A stretch of 64,000 nucleotides of DNA from Petasospora fabianii (taxonomy: Eukaryota; Ascomycota; Saccharomycetes; Phaffomycetales; Wickerhamomycetaceae), in the NCBI GenBank assembly GCA_022641835.1, contig CP048727.1, positions 124,001 through 188,000 of the forward strand, written 5' to 3'. Within the stretch, counting starts at the first letter, position 1, and each line of letters begins with the position of its first letter. Below the pieces are notes generated by a model. The model saw nothing but the letters and a program-made list of their open reading frames with translations, ran no database searches and had not been told where the DNA came from. A program made the position numbers and the translations under genes. Below are positions 47,863-56,600 of this stretch, one piece after another.

Positions 47863-48985
47863 GTGGTGTGAGGAGGAATGCAGAAGTGCTAGCTCGTTAC
47901 GTCGAGACGTTGGGTGTGCGGAATGTGGGAATGCTGGTGGTGGTCTGTCAGCGGGTAATGTAGATCAAGCGAATCAGCTAGGGGGAAAAAACTTTATAGT
48001 TTCTGTGTGTTGAATAGCAACGGTGATCAAAGTAACAGACTCTTGAGATTAGTTCCTTGAAGCGCGTTGAAGGAAGAGAATCTGAGTATCGCTGGAACCT
48101 GTGACAGATTTTGAAACGTATTGGTGGAGAACAGCGCGGCAAACCTCAAAAGAGAAATCTTTCACTTGCTTGGGAGTGTGGTGAGAGGCACTTTAAGCAG
48201 GGCGGTTTGCAATGGTTTACTATAGCTTTGCAAAGGAAGACTAATGAACACGGCGGCTTGCTTCCAGATGAAGTGGTGGCGAGAGAGAATGGGAAAACAG
48301 AAGTATGGAATCGCTCAAGAACTAATTCTCTGCTTCGCTTCTGTTTTGAAAGGAGCGCGTTTGCGTGGCCGTAACATGGAAAAACGCGGTAAGGGCACGC
48401 TTTGTGCACACACGCAGCAGACGCGTAAGGGGAACATAATGGCGAAACAGGGTTTTTATTGTTAGTCAAATTGATGTGTGTATATATTTCCATTAGGGCT
48501 ATGCGTGCCACGATGTTTATATAGGAAGTGAAAATAGTAGTAAACTAAGATTATGATGCCCCACTAAGGAAGTCCTCACAAAAATTGATAGTTCTTTTTA
48601 ACGTGTCTTGGACGCGTCGCACTCCTTTGATCCAAATTTAAGCTCGCGTTTAACCAACTACCAGTAGCGCTTGTTTTAACCACCACATGCGAGGGCGCTT
48701 TTATAAGCTCTCCTATATATAGCAACTTGTGAAAGCAGCACATGCGGTACTCGTATTTGAGAGAGTCCGAGGTTGAGTCGTAGTGTTTGAACTACGAAAT
48801 CTCGCAGTAATTTTTTGCCATGTCATTGAGTGTGCATGCTTCGTAAGCACTATTATATGGTTCGTCATTGTCGGGGTTTTACTAATGACCGCGGCCGACG
48901 GCAAACCTCCCGTGGGATCTAGAATAGTAGTGTAGTTAAGCTTATAATATGCATTTAAGTCTAAACGTGACTGCTCAACAGTCAA
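47863..48985. other. Long CGCG-rich intergenic region upstream of CLA4
   Basis: About 1.1 kb. ACGCGT occurs at 48421-48426 and 48612-48617, with further CGCG cores near 48063, 48355, 48384 and 48642. A 7-bp hairpin (TCGTAGT at 48778-48784 with ACTACGA at 48791-48797) lies further on. Overlapping frames on opposite strands (48111-48374 and 48146-48511) have no family features, and the plus one has no ATG start. It may be an extended CLA4 regulatory region or hold an unrecognised non-coding RNA. Confidence 0.45.
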
Positions 48986-50329
48986 TCAAGCTTCTGTATC
49001 AGTAGGATCAATATCAGACTCATCATCAACGTCTTCTTCGGTAATCTCAGCCCAGTAAGAGTAAGATAGAACACCAAATCCAACAATGACAAACAAATCA
49101 CCGATGACCTGACCAAATGAGATGTTGACACCAAATAAGACCCATTCAACAAGTCCAACAATGAAGATTGTAACCAAAGATGACACTGAAGACAAAACTG
49201 GGGATGTAAGTGACATCAATGACAAGAATGATAACGAAAAGACCAAGTTACACACAACAGAGATGATAATAATAAGCCAGGTATAAGCTGAAGGGATCCA
49301 ATGGAACTTTGACCATCCCATCAAATCAGCCAAGATGACAAGCATCCAACCCAAAGACAATGTAGACAATCCAATCAAAGAAGCGCAGAAATTGGAGAAT
49401 GCCACGAGTCTTCTCGAAGAGACAGCATTGAGAGGAGGACACACAAGCTTCTTATATAAGACTTCATAGAGACCATACATGATAGCACCAATGGCAATGA
49501 TCATATCACCAGCAACACGATCTGGGAAGTCATCATTACCAGAGGTGCCATCGTCATCACCACCATAAGCGACAAAGAAGACACCAGCGATAGCGAGACC
49601 CACGGCACTAAGCTTAACATATGTGAATCTTTCATGTAGGATTGGTACAGCAAACAACAATGCAGTGAAGGCAGAACAGTTGTAAATAGCTGTAATATCT
49701 GAAGCTGGGGCCATGGCCATTGCGATATACCATGTCACTCCTGCGGTATTGAGGATTAAAGTTAGGGCGAAAACGCATTTGATAATGTGGATCATTGATT
49801 TCCCCATGATAAATTCACTAATGGAGTGTGGGAATTCGAAATCCTGGGTATAGTGTTCATTGATGATGGTACCCGAGGTCTTGTAAACGTTGCGATGCTG
49901 ATTGCGGATACTATCATGGAAATTGCGCTTAATGTAATAAGGGTCAAAGAAAGAGTACCCATGTTTGCGTGATCTCTTGATGTGTTTGTAGATGGCGATG
50001 GAGATCACCTGCGTTGGCCAGATGAAGAGCCACGAGGAGTGAGTGAGCACGAGGAGGAGATAAGGTTGGTCGTAATCGAGAGAGTTGTAAAGATACGACG
50101 TAAGTTCCGTTTGACTGACAAATGACAAAAGTGAGATGATGAAAAGTGCAACAACGGCATAAAGTTTGGATTTGGATGACTCGAGACGTCCTGCTGTGTG
50201 TCTCTTGAGGGCAGCACGCTCAGCTGTGTTGTCGTCATCTTGTGATAAGGAAACACGACGTGATTCTCCGGCATGAGACAGCCTGGTATATTCCGGTTGG
50301 GGCTCCATGAGGGGCACTGTTGATGACAT
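48986..50329 (-). CDS. EamA/DMT-superfamily membrane transporter
   Basis: The 447-residue protein has about ten hydrophobic helices in the drug/metabolite transporter pattern, including LYAVVALFIISLLSFV, then ASDITAIYNCSAFTALLFAVPIL and LSAVGLAIAGVFFVAYGGDDD, and a second half with AGDMIIAIGAIMYGLYEVLYK and LSSVSSLVTIFIVGLVEWVLF. SDITAIYNCSAF is typical of an uncharacterised fungal branch related to Saccharomyces YML018C/THI74 and SLC35F proteins. The substrate is unknown. The hydrophilic N-terminal 55 residues and acidic C-terminus are probably cytosolic. A perfect CRE element lies about 315 bp upstream. Confidence 0.83.
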   Translation of the reverse strand: MSSTVPLMEPQPEYTRLSHAGESRRVSLSQDDDNTAERAALKRHTAGRLESSKSKLYAVVALFIISLLSFVSQTELTSYLYNSLDYDQPYLLLVLTHSSWLFIWPTQVISIAIYKHIKRSRKHGYSFFDPYYIKRNFHDSIRNQHRNVYKTSGTIINEHYTQDFEFPHSISEFIMGKSMIHIIKCVFALTLILNTAGVTWYIAMAMAPASDITAIYNCSAFTALLFAVPILHERFTYVKLSAVGLAIAGVFFVAYGGDDDGTSGNDDFPDRVAGDMIIAIGAIMYGLYEVLYKKLVCPPLNAVSSRRLVAFSNFCASLIGLSTLSLGWMLVILADLMGWSKFHWIPSAYTWLIIIISVVCNLVFSLSFLSLMSLTSPVLSSVSSLVTIFIVGLVEWVLFGVNISFGQVIGDLFVIVGFGVLSYSYWAEITEEDVDDESDIDPTDTEA

Positions 50330-50757
50330 GACTCCGTTTCAGGAGGGGCTTGAATATGTGTGGTGGTGAAGAAGGATTAGGAACGCGTTATGTTGTGTTG
50401 TTTTGTTATGATATCAGAACCTAGCCAACATGAAATAGCGTGGACAACTCGAGTACTGATAAGAGGAGCGAGGGTAGTAAAGTGAGTAAAACTCTTGTGA
50501 CAGCCAAGCGAGCAGACTAAAGCAAATCAGACGGTGTATCCTTCCTCAATGAGCCAGTCCAGAGATCAAATCAAGATCAACTTCGCTAAAGTTGTCTCAA
50601 CGACTTTTTTTCCCTGTTGGTTTCGAAGTCGAAAAACAACATGACGTCATTACGTCATTTAGCCGCTGGCGCTTCCGCGAACATGTTGTAGATGAGACTT
50701 AACTTCAGTCTATGTATTAAACCATTAAATCAATGCCTATATTGTTCAAAAAACACC
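50330..50757. other. Promoter region of the DMT transporter gene
   Basis: About 430 bp between the transporter start and the stop of the LRR gene, both minus strand. It contains TGACGTCA and an adjacent TACGTCAT at 50642-50658. No gene was seen. Confidence 0.5.
50642..50658. promoter_or_regulatory. Perfect CRE plus adjacent half-site
   Basis: TGACGTCA (50642-50649) is the palindromic bZIP/CREB-ATF site used by Sko1 and Aca1 in Saccharomyces. TACGTCAT follows at 50651-50658. Confidence 0.6.
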
Positions 50758-52359
50758 TTAAAACTCCTCATCAAAACGCAATCCATCATGAGTATGGCGA
50801 ACATGGGCCACAGGACCATCATGTTCTTCTTCAACTTCAACGTCCTGGTTCTTCTCTCCCTTTAGCTCGTTCTCATATCTAACCTTATCAGCATCAACAT
50901 CATCTAACCATCTCTTGACACAATTAGCACAGCAAAAGTTTCTTCTGACAGGGACAAGAGTTTGACTCTTGAAGTCCCACCACTCCAGAGCCTTTGCGAT
51001 AGGATTCACGGTGATCCTATCACAGACTGAACAATTTTCATCGTAAATTCCCTTCTGTAATGCCTTTGCAATCATCTTTTGACGTACAGTAGGCACTTGT
51101 CGCTTCCACTGACGTGTCTCTGTCAGTGTAACGCTATATTTGCTAAAGCAGCGTAGTGCTAACTCTGAAAGCTTTGGCACTGGTGGCATTAGTGCACACA
51201 TCTCACGGTCATCGATTGACCTTGGAGAGATTTGAGAAGAGGATGTCAGTGGGAGATCAATCCATTTAACTTTGGAGACGAAACGACGAACATCGGTTGT
51301 GTGTGATTCGGACTCATGTGATACCGGGTAATATGATCCAATCTCTTGGTCTTTTAGTTCAAAGAGGTTGGAATTTGGACGCACAAGGAGATTTGTGAGT
51401 TTTGGTAGCTTGAGGATTTGATATGGAAGGACTTTAATCTCATTGTTAACCACGGAGAGATATGTGAGGTTTTGAAGTTGACATATTTTGCCCGGTATCT
51501 TTTTCAATCTGTTGTTTCGAAGTGAAAGAACCGAAAGATTGGAAACATTGAAGAGTGCAGGTGGAAGAATACGGAGACGGTTATGCGTAGCATAAATCTC
51601 AACTCTTGGAACTTCAACTCCATTAGCACCCCACACCACAAGGTTCTTAAGGTCTTCAACATCCTCTGGTAATGTCTTGAGACCCATACTCTCCAAATAA
51701 ACTTTCGGATCAGCGTCTTCGATGGCCTTTGCGATGAGATGACGCGCGTTCAAATTGACTTCTTCATCATTGTAGTGATCTCCGAATGTAGGTTCCGATG
51801 CAAGATAGTCTGAACTAATGTACCCATGAACTCTATTGAGTGTGTTAATGTTGAAATCCACTGTATCCTCTGAATCCGAGCTATATGTCTCGCCAATGGG
51901 AACCATCGTGGCTTGAGATGTGAAGAGATTGCTATCTGGATCTTCCCTTTGTGGAGATGAGGGTATGTCATTCATCGCTGGCGGTGAGCTTGGAATACGA
52001 TTGAAAAAGTAAACTGAATCACTCGATGCATTCGATGGCCGTGATGACGTCTTGTACAACATTCTATTTGTAGGGATATCTTCACTGCTCAACATTGCAT
52101 CCGAATTGATAACTGAGCTATTCCCGGAATTACCCAGTGTCCGTCTCTTGTGCTGATCGAATTCATCCTGACCATGGAGTCTTTTCCTAACTAGTGCCTC
52201 AGCAGCAGCTACTGATTCCCCAGTGGTTCGTGTGTGGAACCGTGTACCTCCAGCGTTCTCATCTCTTGTGCGTCGATCTCGCGGTTCCTGTGAGAGGGCG
52301 CTCTCCTCCGTGGCAGAGGCGTTGTACCAGAACGGCTGGAGTGGATTTTGTCTGTCCAT
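50758..52359 (-). CDS. Leucine-rich-repeat protein with C-terminal cysteine cluster
   Basis: A 533-residue protein. The N-terminal half is disordered, with SP/TP-rich stretches (IPSSPPAMNDIPSSPQ). About four LRRs (about 250-325) follow: LRILPPALFNVSNLSVLSLR, KKIPGKICQLQNLTYLSV, EIKVLPYQILKLPKL. A C-terminal segment has CSVC (about 443) and FCCANCVKRW (about 476), which could bind one zinc ion, then an acidic end. Similar LRR proteins occur in fungi without a settled function. The first in-frame ATG at 52359 was chosen; the frame is open further upstream without an ATG. Two MCB-like elements 104-127 nt upstream predict G1/S expression. Confidence 0.8.
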   Translation of the reverse strand: MDRQNPLQPFWYNASATEESALSQEPRDRRTRDENAGGTRFHTRTTGESVAAAEALVRKRLHGQDEFDQHKRRTLGNSGNSSVINSDAMLSSEDIPTNRMLYKTSSRPSNASSDSVYFFNRIPSSPPAMNDIPSSPQREDPDSNLFTSQATMVPIGETYSSDSEDTVDFNINTLNRVHGYISSDYLASEPTFGDHYNDEEVNLNARHLIAKAIEDADPKVYLESMGLKTLPEDVEDLKNLVVWGANGVEVPRVEIYATHNRLRILPPALFNVSNLSVLSLRNNRLKKIPGKICQLQNLTYLSVVNNEIKVLPYQILKLPKLTNLLVRPNSNLFELKDQEIGSYYPVSHESESHTTDVRRFVSKVKWIDLPLTSSSQISPRSIDDREMCALMPPVPKLSELALRCFSKYSVTLTETRQWKRQVPTVRQKMIAKALQKGIYDENCSVCDRITVNPIAKALEWWDFKSQTLVPVRRNFCCANCVKRWLDDVDADKVRYENELKGEKNQDVEVEEEHDGPVAHVRHTHDGLRFDEEF

Positions 52360-52871
52360 TGGGTGGAACTCCTCTACAGTCTTGGTTATTCGGAGACTAG
52401 AGCTTTGAAGCGTCTTCAATGTAACATACACCCTCCTTTCTCCACCCTTTGATGATAAATTTACGCGTCCGTCGATGACGCGAAAATAAAACCGTCCTAA
52501 CTACCGAACCAGGGGTCTAGCTTTAGGTCTTCACTCCATTGCAAAGGGGGACAGGGGGCTGTATGTAGCAGTTCTCTGTCCTCAATACCCGTTGTAACTA
52601 TTGTTTTAAACATCTAATGTAGGTGCCATTCAAAGTTTTCAATTGACTATCCATTGGGGATACCTAGATTGTTCCGAGATACCCCACAAATGGCAAGGGA
52701 CCATCATCACTTTGACTATCAATTTGAATCACAACTTGTCCTTATCACTATTTTTAGCAACATATTACTATTTATCACCCATTGCATCCGTTGTGAACTT
52801 CCTTCCTTCTGATCGCTTTTACTCTAGTACTATGGTGCATCTATCACATCCCTTTGCGCTAAGGAGACACC
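52360..52871. other. Intergenic region upstream of the LRR gene
   Basis: About 510 bp between the LRR start and the stop of the next minus-strand gene. It contains the MCB-like pair at 52463-52486. A plus frame at 52643-52888 lacks coding features. Confidence 0.4.
52463..52486 (-). promoter_or_regulatory. MCB/SCB-like pair upstream of the LRR gene
   Basis: ACGCGT at 52463-52468 and GACGCGAAAA at 52477-52486, the same combination and similar spacing as at RFC4. Confidence 0.7.
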
Positions 52872-53435
52872 TCAAAGAAGTTCTCTGAGCTTCAAAGCCA
52901 AGCCGATCAGCTGGACGTGGATGAATGCATCACTAAAGCTGTTAAGCTCCCATTCTTCTAATTCAGTCTTCTTTCTGAAGCAGCAGCCAGGGAAGGTCTC
53001 CTCGGTTTTATCTCTCTCAGCACAGGAGCATGTGCGGAACAAACGAAGAGCTCCTCCTAAGCCCAAAACATCACTACTGTTCCTTTCCTTAGGAGCCACA
53101 GTACAATTGAAGATGTTAAAATGCTCGGCTAACTGAATAACTTCCTGTCTCTCCCCCTTAAACCCTCTCATGCTAAACTCCGGGGTAGATCCCTCTGTGC
53201 GATCGATCTCTTCATCCGACATCACTGCAATCTCAGTTCTCTCCAGACTAGAATCATTCTTGTCTTTCTTATATCTTCGTTCTGTTCTAGTAGACTTCTG
53301 GGTCTTGAAGGGCAACTGTGATGGGATAATCAAGGGCGATGATGTTTCCTGTGAAGGTTTAGATCTTCCGTGTCTCTTGGACTCCTTCTGCTTCTTTGGT
53401 GCCGGGAGAGTTCCACTTGAGAGCTTTCTGCTCAT
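52872..53435 (-). CDS. Hypothetical basic protein, 187 residues
   Basis: Not recognised. It begins MSRKLSSGTLPAPKKQKESKR, a strongly basic, nuclear-signal-like N-terminus. A Ser/Thr/Glu-rich linker follows, then a more ordered C-terminal half (FKGERQEVIQLAEHFNIFNC, then LGGALRLFRTCSCAERDKTE) with six cysteines, ending in a hydrophobic helix (DAFIHVQLIGLALKLRELL). A genuine ATG and unbiased composition support coding. No domain can be named. The C-terminal cysteines are not spaced like a known zinc finger. Confidence 0.55.
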   Translation of the reverse strand: MSRKLSSGTLPAPKKQKESKRHGRSKPSQETSSPLIIPSQLPFKTQKSTRTERRYKKDKNDSSLERTEIAVMSDEEIDRTEGSTPEFSMRGFKGERQEVIQLAEHFNIFNCTVAPKERNSSDVLGLGGALRLFRTCSCAERDKTEETFPGCCFRKKTELEEWELNSFSDAFIHVQLIGLALKLRELL

Positions 53436-53694
53436 TATTGTATCTAGTGATTCTTGTGGATGATCTGATGAGATGGTATGAACCCTCTCTCGTTTATCTC
53501 AACCAGTGGCAACGCTATTGTATCGTTTTCTCCACACTATAATGTAATGCGAGATGCCCCTGACGGTCAGGGAAGCATGCTGTGCCTACCAAGGGTTAAC
53601 TCTCTTATACTCTTCACTAATCAATCATCTACATCTCAAATGTCAAATTAAACGAAACGATTTAAAACAATAGTCAAACATTATAAGTCAGCAA

Positions 53695-56600
53695 TCACAC
53701 CACACTCTTGGCAGTGTCAACAATCTGCTTCATGATACTAGGACTTTCACCCTCCTGCTGCTTAGTCTCCAAATCCCTCAAACCGTCATCCTTGTAAGTT
53801 CTTGGCTCAGAGGATCCAGTGCCATAACCAGAACCAGTAGTGTAGTTAGTCTCAGATTTGTCCAAGCCTCCAGTGTAAGGAGTCTGGGTTGGAGAACCAT
53901 TGGAGGTAGAAGTCTTGGTAGCAGTGGAACCAGTAACACCAGCAGCTCCAGCATTGGAAGCTGGGAAGGAGCCAGGAAGATCATCACCAGGAACACTACG
54001 GTATGGGGTGTGCAACTTGTCAGCAGTGTTGGAGGAAACCTTTGAAGCATAAACCTCCTCATGAAGACCATTTGGCTTACCAACATCACCACTCACAAGG
54101 CCCTCAGCAATTGGATTGCGGTTTCTGGATGGATCAACGACAGCATCCTTCAAACCGTTTCCAGAAGAGGACTTACCATGGCCATAGGTGGAATCATACT
54201 CAGCATTCTTCGAGTCGTAGCCATATTTCGAGTCGTCACCATTCTTGGAGGTGGAGTCGTACTTCGAAGAGTCAGTTGACTGCTTGTGGCCGTAAGAGTC
54301 ACCAGCAGCAACACCAGCAGCGGCACCAGTAGCAGCACCAGCAGCGGTCTTACCAGTAGACTTGTCCTTAGAAGAAGAGCCATAGGCATTTGAAGAGGAG
54401 CCTGTTGACTTGTTTTTAGAGGTGTCATACTTTGGATCAGTGTACTTAGATGTGGCACCAGAGGAACCGTAACCGGCAGCATAGGCAACATCTTCAAGCT
54501 TCTCACCAGTGGAAGAAGTGGTCTTACCAGAAGAGGTCTTACCAGTAGTAGCATCCTTACCTGAACCTCTCTTAGTGTAGTCAGAGATACCAGCAGCAGT
54601 GGCACCAACACCAGCGATACCGGCAGCAGTACCATACTTGGAGGAAGAGTTCTCATCAGTCTGCTGACCAGTAGTACCACTAATCTCATCATCGTAGACT
54701 GACGAAGTGGAGGAGTCTCTCTTGTTCTTACCAAACCAGCTAGCAATGCCAGACTTACGTCCAGTATCAGACTTGGAACCGGATTTGGTGTAGTCAGAAG
54801 TAGCACCAGAGGCCCCGAGACCAGCAGAATAACCAACATCAGAGAGATCCTCATTACCAGTACCAGTCTTAGACTTCTTGGAGCCAGAGGTATCCTTGTT
54901 CTTGGTATAGTCAGAGGTGGCATCAGAAGCACCAAGACCAGCTGCATAACCAACATTAGATGGATCCTCAGTCTTAGACTTGGAAGCAGAGGTACCCTTG
55001 TTCTTAGAGTAATCAGAAGTAGCACCAGAAGCACCAAGGCCAGCGGCATAAGCAACATCCTTAAGATTCTCACCAGTGGTTGAGTCTCTGGTTTGTGAGC
55101 CAGTAGCAGTAGTGGACTTGTTCTTACCAGAAGTGGAAGTACCATAGCTGTCGCCATAACCAGTAGAATCCTTGGAGCCAGATGTCTTGCCATATGAATC
55201 AGAAGCAGTAGGCTTGTCCTTGTTCTTGTGAGAGCTCAAGGCAGCGGCACCGAGACCAGCAGCACCGGCAGCACCTGCACCAGTACCAAGATGGGAAGAG
55301 TCCTTATTACCAGACTTGGCAGAGTCATGATACTCACCAGTGCTGGATTTGTTGTAACCAGAAGTACCGCTGTCAGCACCATAACCAGATGGCTCACCCT
55401 TGGTCTTGGAAGTAGACTTGTCCTTGGTGTTCTCGGATGTGCCGCCAATAGAAGCGAATCCAGCAGACTTGGCAACATCATCACCCTTCTCACGAATACC
55501 AGATTCACCAGTGTTGCGGGTGTAGTAAGAAGTAGGCTCGTATCCAGAAGTAGTTGTCAAATCCTTGTGAGTCTTACCCTGGCCAATGTTGGAGTTGTTG
55601 TAGGTATCCTCGGCACGAGTAGCAGGATCATTGTATACAGGCTTGTAAGTACCCTTGGAAACATCACCAGCAGCAGTAGCACCACCAGCTGTAACACCTC
55701 CAACGGCAGAAGCAGTAGCAGCGGAACGGGCAGCATCGTCAGGAACACCAGTGGTGTAAACATCAGTCTTGTTACCATATGGATCACTGGCAACATGCTT
55801 GTTCTCAGTGCCAACAGGAAGAACAGTGGATTTGTTCTCAAGAGTCTTCTTGCTCTTGTCCTCCTTAACGGCATTTGCACCGTAGCGAGTAGCACCAGCG
55901 CCAGTCACAGTGTTGTCTTCATTGTATTCGTATCCAGGTCCAGAAGCAGAATTGCCATAGCCAGTGGAGTCAGTAGCACCAGTAGTACCAGTCTTATCGG
56001 TACCATCAGCGTTCTTGTTGGAACCAGAGGCAGCAGCAGCGCCGCCAATACCGAGAGCAGCGGCAGCAGAGGCCCAGATACCCTTGGATTGGCTTGGAGA
56101 AGAAGCAGTATCAGTGGTGGCACCAGTGGTGGCAGCTTCAGTGTCATATGGCTTGGAGGCAGGAACGTAAGTGTCAGTAGTGCCAGCACCGGTACCAGTG
56201 GTGGCGGACTTGGAAGTACCATAGGTGTTACCATAGTCCTTACTGTCATAACCCTTTGAACTGTTCTTGTTGTAGTCAGAAGTAGCACCAGAGGCACCAT
56301 ATCCGGCAGCATAGGCAACGTCATCAAGGGACTCACCAGTCTTGGCGTTGTAATCAGTAGAACCAGTGTTTGCATAAGCACCAGAGCCAGTAGTCGAAGA
56401 TCCATAAGTTCCAGAGGTGGTGGTCTTGTCGCCATCCTTGTGAGAGGCACCGTAACCTAAAGCAGCACCGGCAGCACCGGCAGTACCAAGAGCAGCTGCC
56501 GTCTTGCCCGAGCCATAACCAGAGGAGGATCCGTAACCGGTACCAGACCCACCCTTGGTGTAGTCAGAAGTAGCACCTGAAGCACCATATCCGGCAGCAT

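Noticed and set aside
48111-48511. Overlapping plus and minus frames in the CLA4 upstream gap
   Set aside because: The plus frame has no ATG start, neither has a recognisable motif, and mutual antisense openness suggests chance in CGCG-rich DNA.
48770-48800. T-arm-like hairpin (GTTCAAA on the minus strand)
   Set aside because: The loop is 6 nt in a 7-bp stem, lacks the G53-C61 pair and has no A box at the right distance.
55228-56259. Long plus-strand frame (343 codons) antisense to the Sur7-like gene
   Set aside because: The biased codon use of the repeat array keeps several antisense frames open. The frame is Ser/Thr-rich with no independent features.
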